Source of the DNA: an uncultured Eubacterium sp.
GTDB lineage: Bacteria > Bacillota > Clostridia > Lachnospirales > Lachnospiraceae
Direction of reading: 5' to 3'
Length of the DNA stretch: 14,447 nt
NCBI GenBank assembly: GCA_934317205.1
Contig: CAKREL010000064.1
Span: 1-14,447, forward strand
Below the pieces are notes generated by a model. The model searched no databases and had not been told where the DNA came from. It saw nothing but the letters and a program-made list of their open reading frames with translations. Shown in pieces: positions 1 through 7,677 of the stretch; position 1 is the stretch's first letter; every line of letters begins with the position of its first letter. The translations under genes and the position numbers were made by a program.

Positions 1-149
1 TGACTCTGTCGATACGTGTTCCACTGGTTGGAAATCGTCGGATAAGCCAGGACTCCGAATCCAATCAGAAACAGGAGTCCAAATAAAACCGGCGCCAGCT
101 TTCCTTTTTTCTTCTTCACAGGCTTTTTTTCATTTTCTTGCTCTTTCAT
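1..149 (-). CDS. Second class C (pilin-type) sortase, N-terminal fragment
   Basis: Only the first 49 residues are in the window; the gene runs off the left edge. Reading the minus strand from the ATG at 147-149 gives a Lys-rich cytoplasmic start (residues 1-17), one hydrophobic segment (about 18-36) and then the sequence YPTISNQWN. The complete sortase just upstream has YPLVANQWN at the same place, directly after its own N-terminal membrane segment. That layout is typical of class C sortases, which link pilin subunits at the outer face of the membrane. The ATG lies 2 nt after the preceding sortase stop, and an AAGGA about 9 nt upstream sits inside that gene, so the two are very likely co-transcribed and translationally coupled. 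The catalytic region is not visible, so activity cannot be judged. It is too short to exclude another membrane protein, but the motif match and context make a sortase likely. Confidence 0.8.
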   Translation of the reverse strand, partial: MKEQENEKKPVKKKKGKLAPVLFGLLFLIGFGVLAYPTISNQWNTYRQS

Positions 150-151
150 CC

Positions 152-1027
152 TCAGGATTCCTTTGTTGTCTCTTCTGCTTTCTTGCGCAGTCTCTTCTCT
201 CTGATAAATAATATAAGGATAAATACTCCGGTAACTACCATTCCGACAATTACCCAAAGCAAATAGTTTGTATGTAAACTGATTCCACTGAGCGGTGTCT
301 TCTCATCCGCTACTGCCTGCTCCTCATACGGTACTCGGTGTCCCTGTACCAGAAGTCTTTGTGTGTTCACACCATAAGGTGTACAGGTCAGCAATGTCAC
401 CAGATCCTCGCCATCTACTACAGCAAGTTTCGCTGTATCCTCCGGCTCAACCACGGAAATATCATCCACTTCGTAGCAAAGCGTTTCATCCAGCACATGA
501 ATCAGGAAATGATCTCCTATCTCCATCTGATCCAGATCGGTAAAAAGTGATGCACTCGGCAATCCACGGTGCGCGGATATAACTGCATGTGTACTCTCAC
601 CGCCAATCGGAAGTGAACTTCCTTCCAGATGTCCTGCCGCTTTCTGCAACACTTCATCACTTGTTCCATGATAAATCGGAAGCTTGATCGCAATTTTCGG
701 AATCTCTACGATTCCCATCATGCCATCCCCAGTCAGATTCAGGCAATTCTCATATGTCGCATCCTCCTCACTGGCCGCTGCCACTGCGAAAGAGTCTGGC
801 AAAATACTTGGAAGCAATGCATCATTGTATGCCTGTGCCTTCTTCAAGGCAGCTTCATAATCAATGGTTCCTGCTGCTGTCTGATCCTCAATCGAACTTT
901 CATAATTACTGATCAGCTGCTTCTGTCTGTGATTATTCCACTGATTCGCAACCAGTGGGTACAGCAATAAGGACAAACCGGCTAAAAAAATGATGATAAT
1001 AAATAACTTGTTGACTTTCTTTTTCAT
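152..1027 (-). CDS. Class C sortase (pilus assembly transpeptidase)
   Basis: A 291-residue pilin polymerase of the sortase C family. Such enzymes cleave LPXTG signals between Thr and Gly and join the Thr to a Lys of the next subunit. Layout: N-terminal membrane segment (about 8-24), then YPLVANQW, a long linker, the catalytic domain (about 100-232), and a second hydrophobic segment (about 254-275) with a basic C-terminal tail; the two-anchor layout is usual for class C. Catalytic residues are visible: His153 in SAHRG, Cys215 in the TLLTC motif and Arg224 in NTQRLLVQGH. The class C lid normally carries a DPF/DPW-like tripeptide; the nearest match is PDSF at 77-80, so the lid is unusual. AGGAG about 7 nt before the ATG supports the start. 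It follows the major pilin by 111 bp and precedes a second sortase by 2 bp. Its substrates are probably the two LPSTGG proteins upstream. Confidence 0.95.
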   Translation of the reverse strand: MKKKVNKLFIIIIFLAGLSLLLYPLVANQWNNHRQKQLISNYESSIEDQTAAGTIDYEAALKKAQAYNDALLPSILPDSFAVAAASEEDATYENCLNLTGDGMMGIVEIPKIAIKLPIYHGTSDEVLQKAAGHLEGSSLPIGGESTHAVISAHRGLPSASLFTDLDQMEIGDHFLIHVLDETLCYEVDDISVVEPEDTAKLAVVDGEDLVTLLTCTPYGVNTQRLLVQGHRVPYEEQAVADEKTPLSGISLHTNYLLWVIVGMVVTGVFILILFIREKRLRKKAEETTKES

Positions 1028-1074
1028 CCGGGCTCTCCTTGTTGTTGTATTTACTAATTTTATCTCTTTGAATT

Positions 1075-1101
1075 AATCGGGGGCGGCTATCGCCCCCGAT
1101 T
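1075..1101 (-). promoter_or_regulatory. Stem-loop between pilin and sortase genes
   Basis: A perfect 11-bp inverted repeat (1075-1085 with 1091-1101) with a 5-nt loop and a GC core of five consecutive G:C pairs. It lies 37 bp past the pilin stop. On the transcribed minus strand the stem is followed by TAATTC, not by a run of T, so it is not a standard intrinsic terminator. It more likely acts as a partial terminator or an mRNA 3'-end stabiliser, giving more pilin than sortase. On the plus strand it is followed by only four T. Confidence 0.7.
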
Positions 1102-1138
1102 TTATGGTTCACTCAATAACGTTACTTATTGGGTTTGA

Positions 1139-2533
1139 TTATCTGTTTGCTTTCTTGCGGCTTGCAAAGAAGAAACCTGCTGCTGCGATCATGATTGCGC
1201 AACCAGCGATTGTGAAGATTGTAGTACCGATACCACCAGTAGATGGAAGAGCGGAAAGTTTGGTATTAACGAACTCACCTGCGTCAACAGTTACTTCTTT
1301 TTCCTCATCTGCTGTTATTGTAAATGCTTTATTGTTAGTATTTACTTTGTAACCAGTCGGTGCTTTTGTCTCTTTAAATTCGTAATTGCCATCACCAAGA
1401 CCTGTAATTTTTAATGTACCATTGGTTGCAACTAATGTAGTTGTAGCACCATTTTCTCCATCCAGAGCTACTTTATATTCACCAGGGGTTACTTGCACAA
1501 CACTAATCGCTGTTTTAGTTGGCTCTGCTCCCTCTTCAGTTGCCGGAGTAACTTTTAATAACTGGAATTCTGCGCCATTCAGAGTTGTACCTTTTGTATC
1601 AACTTTTTTCAAAGTTACAGTTCCTTCAAAACCGTTTACAATACCTGGTGTATAGTTAACAGTATTTGAATCTACTGTAGCACTGTTGTTGTAAGTATGA
1701 TCATTCTCTACTACAGCACTATATTTTACTTCAACTGTTGCACCAGCTTCTGTAGTTGCGATGAAATCACTTAAATCTACAGTATATGTAACTTTACCAT
1801 TAGCAGCTACAGCTGTTGCTTTTGATTCAGCAACAGTTACTGGTTTTCCAGCAATTTTAACGCTATCAAGTACAAAGCTGTCAGCTTTTAAACCTGTAGA
1901 AGTATCAATTACTTTGAAAGTTGTTAAATCTTTGTTATCAGCATCTTTTTTTGAAGCCATCTGTGTTGTAACAGTAAAGTCTACACGCTGTCCTCTGCTT
2001 ACAAATTTATCATTTGCTTCTTTTACTACTTTGTAGTTTTCCATTTTTGCTGTTACATTGGCAGTTTTATTTGCCATATATGTTTTTCCAGCTTTATCAT
2101 ATGTATTTGCTACCATCAGACCATAGGTACCTTTTGCATCAAATGCACGGATAACATATGCACCGATTGGAAGATTTATAAATTCATGAGATGTTCCAGT
2201 TTCTTTCGCTGTATAATCCACTGATGTCTGTGCATCTGCAGCATCTGCCAATTTCTTTGCATTTGTAATTTTAAATTCACCAGTCGTTTCATCTTCAGAT
2301 ACATAGCCTTTTGCCCAATCAACAACTACCCAATGCTGATTTCCAGCATCATCCTGATCAAGGTAAATGATGTTGTATACGTTTAATGTAGTCTCTACAT
2401 CTGCAGCCAAATTGCTAACAGTAATTTTGTCCGTATACTTATCAGTTACTTTTGCTGCAAAAGCTGTCATACTCATTCCGAGTACCATTGCGAGTGATAA
2501 GATCACTGCGAAGATTTTTTTCATCTTTTTCAT
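1139..2533 (-). CDS. Major pilin, SpaH/EbpB-like LPXTG-anchored fimbrial protein
   Basis: A 464-residue secreted wall protein that probably forms the pilus shaft. It has a signal peptide (1-27, Lys-rich start, hydrophobic core, TAFAA cleavage region), an N-terminal pilin domain (about 28-160), a middle domain resembling the fimbrial isopeptide D2 fold (about 166-295), a Cna-B/SpaA-like domain (about 303-424) and a sorting signal: LPSTG at 429-433, membrane segment about 437-457 and basic tail RKKANR. The E-box YEFKETKAPTGY (385-396) supplies the Glu that catalyses intramolecular isopeptide bonds; Lys309/310 and Asn423 are plausible bond partners, by family analogy. The usual pilin motif with YPK is absent; Lys163 in NVTAK occupies the expected position before the D2 domain. 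AGGAG sits about 8 nt before the ATG. It lies between the adhesin and the sortases, the normal order in such operons. Confidence 0.93.
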   Translation of the reverse strand: MKKMKKIFAVILSLAMVLGMSMTAFAAKVTDKYTDKITVSNLAADVETTLNVYNIIYLDQDDAGNQHWVVVDWAKGYVSEDETTGEFKITNAKKLADAADAQTSVDYTAKETGTSHEFINLPIGAYVIRAFDAKGTYGLMVANTYDKAGKTYMANKTANVTAKMENYKVVKEANDKFVSRGQRVDFTVTTQMASKKDADNKDLTTFKVIDTSTGLKADSFVLDSVKIAGKPVTVAESKATAVAANGKVTYTVDLSDFIATTEAGATVEVKYSAVVENDHTYNNSATVDSNTVNYTPGIVNGFEGTVTLKKVDTKGTTLNGAEFQLLKVTPATEEGAEPTKTAISVVQVTPGEYKVALDGENGATTTLVATNGTLKITGLGDGNYEFKETKAPTGYKVNTNNKAFTITADEEKEVTVDAGEFVNTKLSALPSTGGIGTTIFTIAGCAIMIAAAGFFFASRKKANR

Positions 2534-2555
2534 CTCGTTGTCTCCTTTTCTTTTA

Positions 2556-2632
2556 GGGCATTGCCCATTTATCTTGTCCCGTTTCGGGAAGATAGTTAAA
2601 TTAATTAGTTATTGTAGCGGCGGTAGGCCGCT
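2556..2632 (-). promoter_or_regulatory. Leader of the pilin gene with three short stem-loops
   Basis: The 120-bp gap between the adhesin stop and pilin start holds three small inverted repeats: 2616-2621 with 2627-2632 (AGCGGC stem), 2577-2581 with 2585-2589 (TCCCG stem) and 2556-2559 with 2563-2566 (GGGC stem). None is followed by a T run on the minus strand. The last one lies just upstream of the pilin ribosome binding site. A likely role is mRNA processing or stability that raises pilin output relative to the adhesin; this is inference. No clear -35/-10 pair stands out in the gap. Confidence 0.45.
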
Positions 2633-2653
2633 GAAAAGGTAAATCAGTTATTT

Positions 2654-5600
2654 TTATCTTTTCAGCACCTCCTCGCGTTTGTTTTTATATAAGATCCATG
2701 CTGCGCCCCCCATAAGAAGCATTCCGCCGATCATATACAAGAAGATTCCTCTTCCTCCGGTTGAAGGAAGTGCATACAGTGCTTCATCTTTATAATAGTA
2801 ATGAAGCGTTGTGCCTGTTTCGGTTGTTTGCTGTGGTTCGATTTCCGTTCCATCTTTAGTAATTGTTTTCAGGAAACCATCAGCTGTAATTTTAATTGTC
2901 CAGGTTTCAGAACTTACAGAATATCCAGCTGGTGCTTTGACCTCACAGAATGTATATGTACCCTCAGCCATTTTCTCTACAGCTGTATCATCTGTATTTT
3001 TCCATTCAATCTTACCATCTGCATTTGAAATTCCTTTATAAGTAGTACCTTTACTTGATGTCAAAGAGAACTCTGCACCTTGTAATTTAAGGTCGTTACT
3101 GCTTGCACTTACTTTTACAATATCCCAGTCACTGATTACTTTTTCATTTGTAAAGATTACTGCTCCGATTGTTCCACCATCTGCTTCTTTGTAAGTGTAA
3201 TTTTTGATTACATTAATAGATGGATCAGTATTGCTGTTTCCTAATACAAATGTCAGTGTTTTTGGGGTTGTTCCTGCATAATTCTGGCAATTTGTTTTAC
3301 TACCAGATACTGCACTATTCAGTACATAATCTGTCTTGTCAACTTCTTCTACAGTATAAGTACCACGCGGAAGATTTGTCAAATTTGCCAAAGCATTTTT
3401 ATCAGTTACGGTTCCCTCTTTTTCATCTTTATTTATAGTGATTGGAACTCTTGCAACTTCATTTCCATCCGCATTTTTGACAACAAACTCAAATGCCTGA
3501 TCAGATTTTAACGGTTCTACTAATTTCTTTGTGATTTTAATAGTTCCTGAAATCACATGGATATTGTAAGTTCCATATTTTTTGCTCGGAGTAGTCTGAG
3601 TTGCTTGAGTTGTTGCCTCAACTATATGCGTATCGCCTCCGGCAATGTAAATGTTACTATTTAAAGTTGTATTAGCATTGCTTTCAGTTGACGGCTTACC
3701 GGCATTATATGTAACTTTCAGATAATAAGTAGTATCATTAATTACCGCTTTTCCAACAATGTCTGATGTGGTTTCTGTTCCTTCTGCAAAATCCCGTGTT
3801 AATGCATCTTCGGAATACCATTTTGCTTCAAACTGATCTGATTTTACACCATATTTTTCAGTATTTGCTGTGTAATTCTGAATCATATCTTTTAACACAT
3901 CATCTGCTTTTGGAACATCATCACCTTTATAAATATCGATTTTTTTATCGTTCAGCTTCAGATCAGCTTTTACATTTACTTTTGGCTGTGGCAATACTCC
4001 CTCACCATAGGACGTTGTTATCTTGGAATCCGGAGAGATATTCGTCGGTACATCATTTCCTCCGATATAATCTGTCTGAGCCTGAACTTTTATAGTTTTT
4101 TTCCACTCATCCTTCTTATTCCCATCAGTCTTATTATTCTCATTCGGGATTGTCTGCTCCGTCCATTCAATGTATTGGTATTGTTTGTTATCTTTATAGT
4201 TATAGTATACTTTTCCTCCGTTATCTAATGTGACATATTTAATGCCATTCTCATCTGTCTTACCTTTTTTATCGATATAATCCTCTGTAATCTGATTTCC
4301 TTCTTTGTCAAGGATTACAAATCTTGGATCAATTACATCAACGATTTTGGCATGCTTGATCTCCAAATTATTTGTAATGGTGCTAGAAATCTTGTCGAAG
4401 ATAGCAAGTAAGCTTGCCGCATCATCTGCAGTTTTTGCACATCCTTCGGAAGCAATTCCTGGGTATTTTGTACCATTATAAGTTCCACCTTCAAGGAATG
4501 TCTTTGTCTTATTATTAAGTGCAAATCCAATTGTATAAACGGTTACACCCATGTCTTTTAAATCCTTGGCATATGCTTCTGCTTTTTTCTGTGCCGCTGG
4601 ATCCCAACTGCTGCCTCCTCCTGTAGGTTCACCATCGGTAAATAAAATTGCATATTTTGGAAGCGTATCTCCATTATCTTTTAATGCTTTCAGCTTATTA
4701 TACGCATCTTGAAGGCCTACTCCAGGATTAGTTCCACCATTTGCATCTAATGCATTTATAAATTTATTAATATCAGTTACATTTGTTCCTACTCCTACTT
4801 CCTGCAAGTCTATGTTTCCACCATGGTCACCATAACCTTTTGAGCTAAACACAGTAACACCAACTTTACTATTTGGTGACTTTGTTGCTATATCGGAAAC
4901 AAACTGAGTAGCAGTGGATTTTAATGCATCCATTCGTGTGGTTTTTGTAGTTACCTTTTCATATATTGTATAATTCTCATAATTTTTCGAAGCATCATAT
5001 CCATTAATCATCCATTTACGACGATAAGGATAAGAAGAGTAGTCCTTCGTATACTTCATTTCAAGATACTTACCATTTACACCTACATAATATGTTGTAT
5101 CTGTATCTAATTCTTCTCTGGTCGATGATGTATTTGAACCTATTTCCGTATATGTGTTTAATTTTTCTGCCATGGAACCGGAAGCATCCAATACTAACAT
5201 TACATCTGCAGTTCCACCGCTCTCGTGTGTCGTTGTGCTTGTCAACCGAGAAGATGCTGTAATATCAATATCATATTTACGTGCATCCCAATCAGTTACT
5301 TTAGCCGTTTTGTTATAATTCAGAGAAAGTTTCAGTTCCTCTTCTTTTGTATAATTAATGATTTTATAACGACCATTATCAGCTTTTGTAACCTCAGTTT
5401 CTTCTGTTCCGCTTGTATCATACAACGTTGCTGTCGCAGTCTCACCGCTTACGGCTACTGTTACTTTCCATGAAGTTTTTGATTTCACGTATGATTCAGG
5501 AGCAGTTTCCTCTGTCAGTGTATACTCTCCTGCATTCAATCCTTCAAAAGTAACATTTCCATTTTCATCTGATGTAGCAGTTCCTACCTCAGTTCCATTG

Positions 5601-7474
5601 GTATTTACCAGTTTAAACACTGCATTTGCAAGTTTTGTTCCTGAAGTATTTTCTTTTGTAAGCTTTAAGTCTGCTGTAGGAACAGTACTTGGAGTAATAA
5701 TTGTACTATTCGGAAGCGTAAATTCCATATTACAGTTAGAATGATATGCTCCACGCTCCATATATAAAACTGTTAATGTATGTGTTTCATTTCTTTCAGC
5801 ATCTTTCAGACTATTTCTATCTCTACCTGGGAACAACACATTCCAAATATCAACTTCTTTTTCCAGTGCTGAATGGATTCCGCCCAAATCTACAATTACT
5901 CTTCCACCATCTTTTTTGGCATCCAATACAACCCACAGATCATCATCACCTGTAAACTTATAGTTTAAGTCTCCCAGATAATCGCCGATTTTGAACTGGA
6001 TATCATATCTCATTCCAAAATAATCGTTATTTCCATTATCGTTCGCATCATCATGAGGTGGATTTTGTAAATTGTTTAACGGGAAGAAGTTATCTCCACT
6101 GCTGGCTGCTCTCTCTCCTGATGGCTTATTCACCTGTGTCATCGTATAAGTATCACCGGTTCTCGAGAATTCCAATGTATAACCATCCAAAACCTGTTTT
6201 CCTGATTTTGTATCTCTTGTTGTAAAAAATCCCGGTTCATACATCTGCTGACCAGAAGAATTCTTATTCATCTTCAAAGCACCAGTTGCATAATTTACTC
6301 CACTTATAATTCCTGTTGTAGCATTACCATTGCCAAAAACCACATCACCAAATTTGTTTACAGTCTGACCATTTGACTTTGTATCCCATGTATTAATGTA
6401 TATTGTCTTACCGTCAACGTTTACTGTCGTGTCGTATTTATTCTCATTTCTGTTGACACTAATTGTTCCGCTTGCAAATCTGGTTGTCTTCGTAGAGTTC
6501 GAGTCATAATTGTCTTCATTATTAATACTTGCACCATCTTTACCCTTTACCTGATAATCAAACATCTGTACAGAACCAGTCGTTGTCTCTGTGTGGGCTG
6601 TATAATATACACGGTAAGTACTATTTTCTGTTACGACTTCATTTCTATTAATATCGCAATCTACAACATTACCTTTCATACGTACTACTCTTGATACAGT
6701 ATAATTAGAAGCAATTGCAATATTGTCTATAGTCTGATTGTTTTTAAGAACGATGGTCGTATCACGATATAATTTTTTATCTCCCACATAATGCTCTACT
6801 GTAAGCGTTACCTCAGACACTGTTGTACTAATCTGATAGTCACTGGCAGGATCGTCTATCGGCATTACAGTTGCATCATTTGCTGTGCCATCTTCCTCTG
6901 CTGCTTCAGCTACATCGTAGATACCATATACAACTGTCTCAGCACCAAATGTCTGTGCTGTAAACTGTAATCCACCGTTTTCATCTGTGTCTGCATCCAT
7001 CAGAGTCGGTGTATTCTGTCTGTCATCTGCGAAAGCCATTACATTCTGTGTATCAATACTTGTTCCTGACACATGGAATGTGATTGGCTGCTGAGGTATC
7101 TGCTTTTCACCATTTACATAAAATGTAACGTCGCACATTACATAATTATTGATTGCATATCCGGTCACGCCCTCAGCTTCCATCTGCTGCTGTACACGGT
7201 TCAGCACGCCGGCTTCTCCGGAATCCGGTTCTACTTCCATCTGTATATTGGCATCTGAGGAATTTGCAAAGAATGCACCTTCCGGAACATCGGCTGTCAG
7301 TGTGCCGATCTGCTCACCGTTTGCATTTTTAATCACTCTTTCCAGACTTGTCGCCGAACATGCCACGGACTGAAGTCCGACATTTTCATTTGCGAAGGCT
7401 GCTATTCCTGTACTCAACACCAGCACCATGCAAAGTACCAATGCTAATATCCGTTTTTTCTTTGTATGTTTCAT
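2654..7474 (-). CDS. Giant pilus adhesin: fibro-slime-like, VWA and SpaA/Cna-B domains, LPSTG anchor
   Basis: A 1606-residue surface protein, probably the pilus tip adhesin. Order of parts: signal peptide (1-28, ending AAFA); an N-terminal region of unknown fold (29-460); a fibro-slime-like domain (about 462-590) with GDDDLWVVLDAK, VDLGGIH and YMERGAYHSN; a Cna-B-like domain (601-708) with E-box YTLTEETAPESY; a VWA domain (about 755-1035) with MIDAS residues DASGS (763-767), Thr915 in GGTNPG and Asp947 in FTDGEP; a linker with unassigned modules (1040-1300); two SpaA-like domains (about 1310-1445 and 1448-1563, the last with E-box YTFCEVKAPAGY); and a sorting signal, LPSTG (1569-1573), membrane segment and basic tail. 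VWA/MIDAS modules bind protein ligands through a divalent metal in related tip pilins. The start is fixed by AGGAGG 5 nt before the ATG. The start codon overlaps the upstream gene's stop (ATGA), implying coupled translation. The reading frame is intact. The ligand is unknown. Confidence 0.93.
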   Translation of the reverse strand: MKHTKKKRILALVLCMVLVLSTGIAAFANENVGLQSVACSATSLERVIKNANGEQIGTLTADVPEGAFFANSSDANIQMEVEPDSGEAGVLNRVQQQMEAEGVTGYAINNYVMCDVTFYVNGEKQIPQQPITFHVSGTSIDTQNVMAFADDRQNTPTLMDADTDENGGLQFTAQTFGAETVVYGIYDVAEAAEEDGTANDATVMPIDDPASDYQISTTVSEVTLTVEHYVGDKKLYRDTTIVLKNNQTIDNIAIASNYTVSRVVRMKGNVVDCDINRNEVVTENSTYRVYYTAHTETTTGSVQMFDYQVKGKDGASINNEDNYDSNSTKTTRFASGTISVNRNENKYDTTVNVDGKTIYINTWDTKSNGQTVNKFGDVVFGNGNATTGIISGVNYATGALKMNKNSSGQQMYEPGFFTTRDTKSGKQVLDGYTLEFSRTGDTYTMTQVNKPSGERAASSGDNFFPLNNLQNPPHDDANDNGNNDYFGMRYDIQFKIGDYLGDLNYKFTGDDDLWVVLDAKKDGGRVIVDLGGIHSALEKEVDIWNVLFPGRDRNSLKDAERNETHTLTVLYMERGAYHSNCNMEFTLPNSTIITPSTVPTADLKLTKENTSGTKLANAVFKLVNTNGTEVGTATSDENGNVTFEGLNAGEYTLTEETAPESYVKSKTSWKVTVAVSGETATATLYDTSGTEETEVTKADNGRYKIINYTKEEELKLSLNYNKTAKVTDWDARKYDIDITASSRLTSTTTHESGGTADVMLVLDASGSMAEKLNTYTEIGSNTSSTREELDTDTTYYVGVNGKYLEMKYTKDYSSYPYRRKWMINGYDASKNYENYTIYEKVTTKTTRMDALKSTATQFVSDIATKSPNSKVGVTVFSSKGYGDHGGNIDLQEVGVGTNVTDINKFINALDANGGTNPGVGLQDAYNKLKALKDNGDTLPKYAILFTDGEPTGGGSSWDPAAQKKAEAYAKDLKDMGVTVYTIGFALNNKTKTFLEGGTYNGTKYPGIASEGCAKTADDAASLLAIFDKISSTITNNLEIKHAKIVDVIDPRFVILDKEGNQITEDYIDKKGKTDENGIKYVTLDNGGKVYYNYKDNKQYQYIEWTEQTIPNENNKTDGNKKDEWKKTIKVQAQTDYIGGNDVPTNISPDSKITTSYGEGVLPQPKVNVKADLKLNDKKIDIYKGDDVPKADDVLKDMIQNYTANTEKYGVKSDQFEAKWYSEDALTRDFAEGTETTSDIVGKAVINDTTYYLKVTYNAGKPSTESNANTTLNSNIYIAGGDTHIVEATTQATQTTPSKKYGTYNIHVISGTIKITKKLVEPLKSDQAFEFVVKNADGNEVARVPITINKDEKEGTVTDKNALANLTNLPRGTYTVEEVDKTDYVLNSAVSGSKTNCQNYAGTTPKTLTFVLGNSNTDPSINVIKNYTYKEADGGTIGAVIFTNEKVISDWDIVKVSASSNDLKLQGAEFSLTSSKGTTYKGISNADGKIEWKNTDDTAVEKMAEGTYTFCEVKAPAGYSVSSETWTIKITADGFLKTITKDGTEIEPQQTTETGTTLHYYYKDEALYALPSTGGRGIFLYMIGGMLLMGGAAWILYKNKREEVLKR

Positions 7475-7677
7475 GGCGTCCTCCTTTTATCTTTATCGCT
7501 GTCGTGATTATTTTTCTTTTCCAGTGCTCCGTCTATCAGTCTCAGCAGCTCCAGCGCACTGCGAAAGTACTGCTCGCGCTGCTCATCGACCCAGGTAACG
7601 CTGCCCTGCCAGGTCGCATTTTGCTGATTCATGACTTTTACTATAAATGTCTCTGTCTTTTTCTGTCTATCACTCAT
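7471..7677 (-). CDS. Small conserved-looking protein of the pilus operon, function unknown
   Basis: A 68-residue soluble protein with no signal peptide or membrane segment. Residues about 9-54 form a compact-looking core: a probable beta-strand pair around FIVKVMNQQNATWQGSVTW, then a helix around FRSALELLRLIDGAL. The tail is charged and Lys-rich (KKNNHDSDKDKRR). The order WQG, then W, then FRSALEL resembles short modules I have a general impression of from Lachnospiraceae, but I cannot name a family. AAGG lies about 8 nt before the ATG. The TGA stop overlaps the adhesin ATG by 3 nt (ATGA), with the adhesin's AGGAGG inside this frame; this overlap and the codon-like composition argue for a real gene. 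A cytoplasmic role in regulating or coupling pilus expression is possible but only inferred from position. Confidence 0.75.
   Translation of the reverse strand: MSDRQKKTETFIVKVMNQQNATWQGSVTWVDEQREQYFRSALELLRLIDGALEKKNNHDSDKDKRRTP

Noticed and set aside
295..970. Plus-strand frames opposite the sortase gene
   Set aside because: They are shadows of a sortase with full catalytic motifs; no ribosome binding site or recognisable domain.
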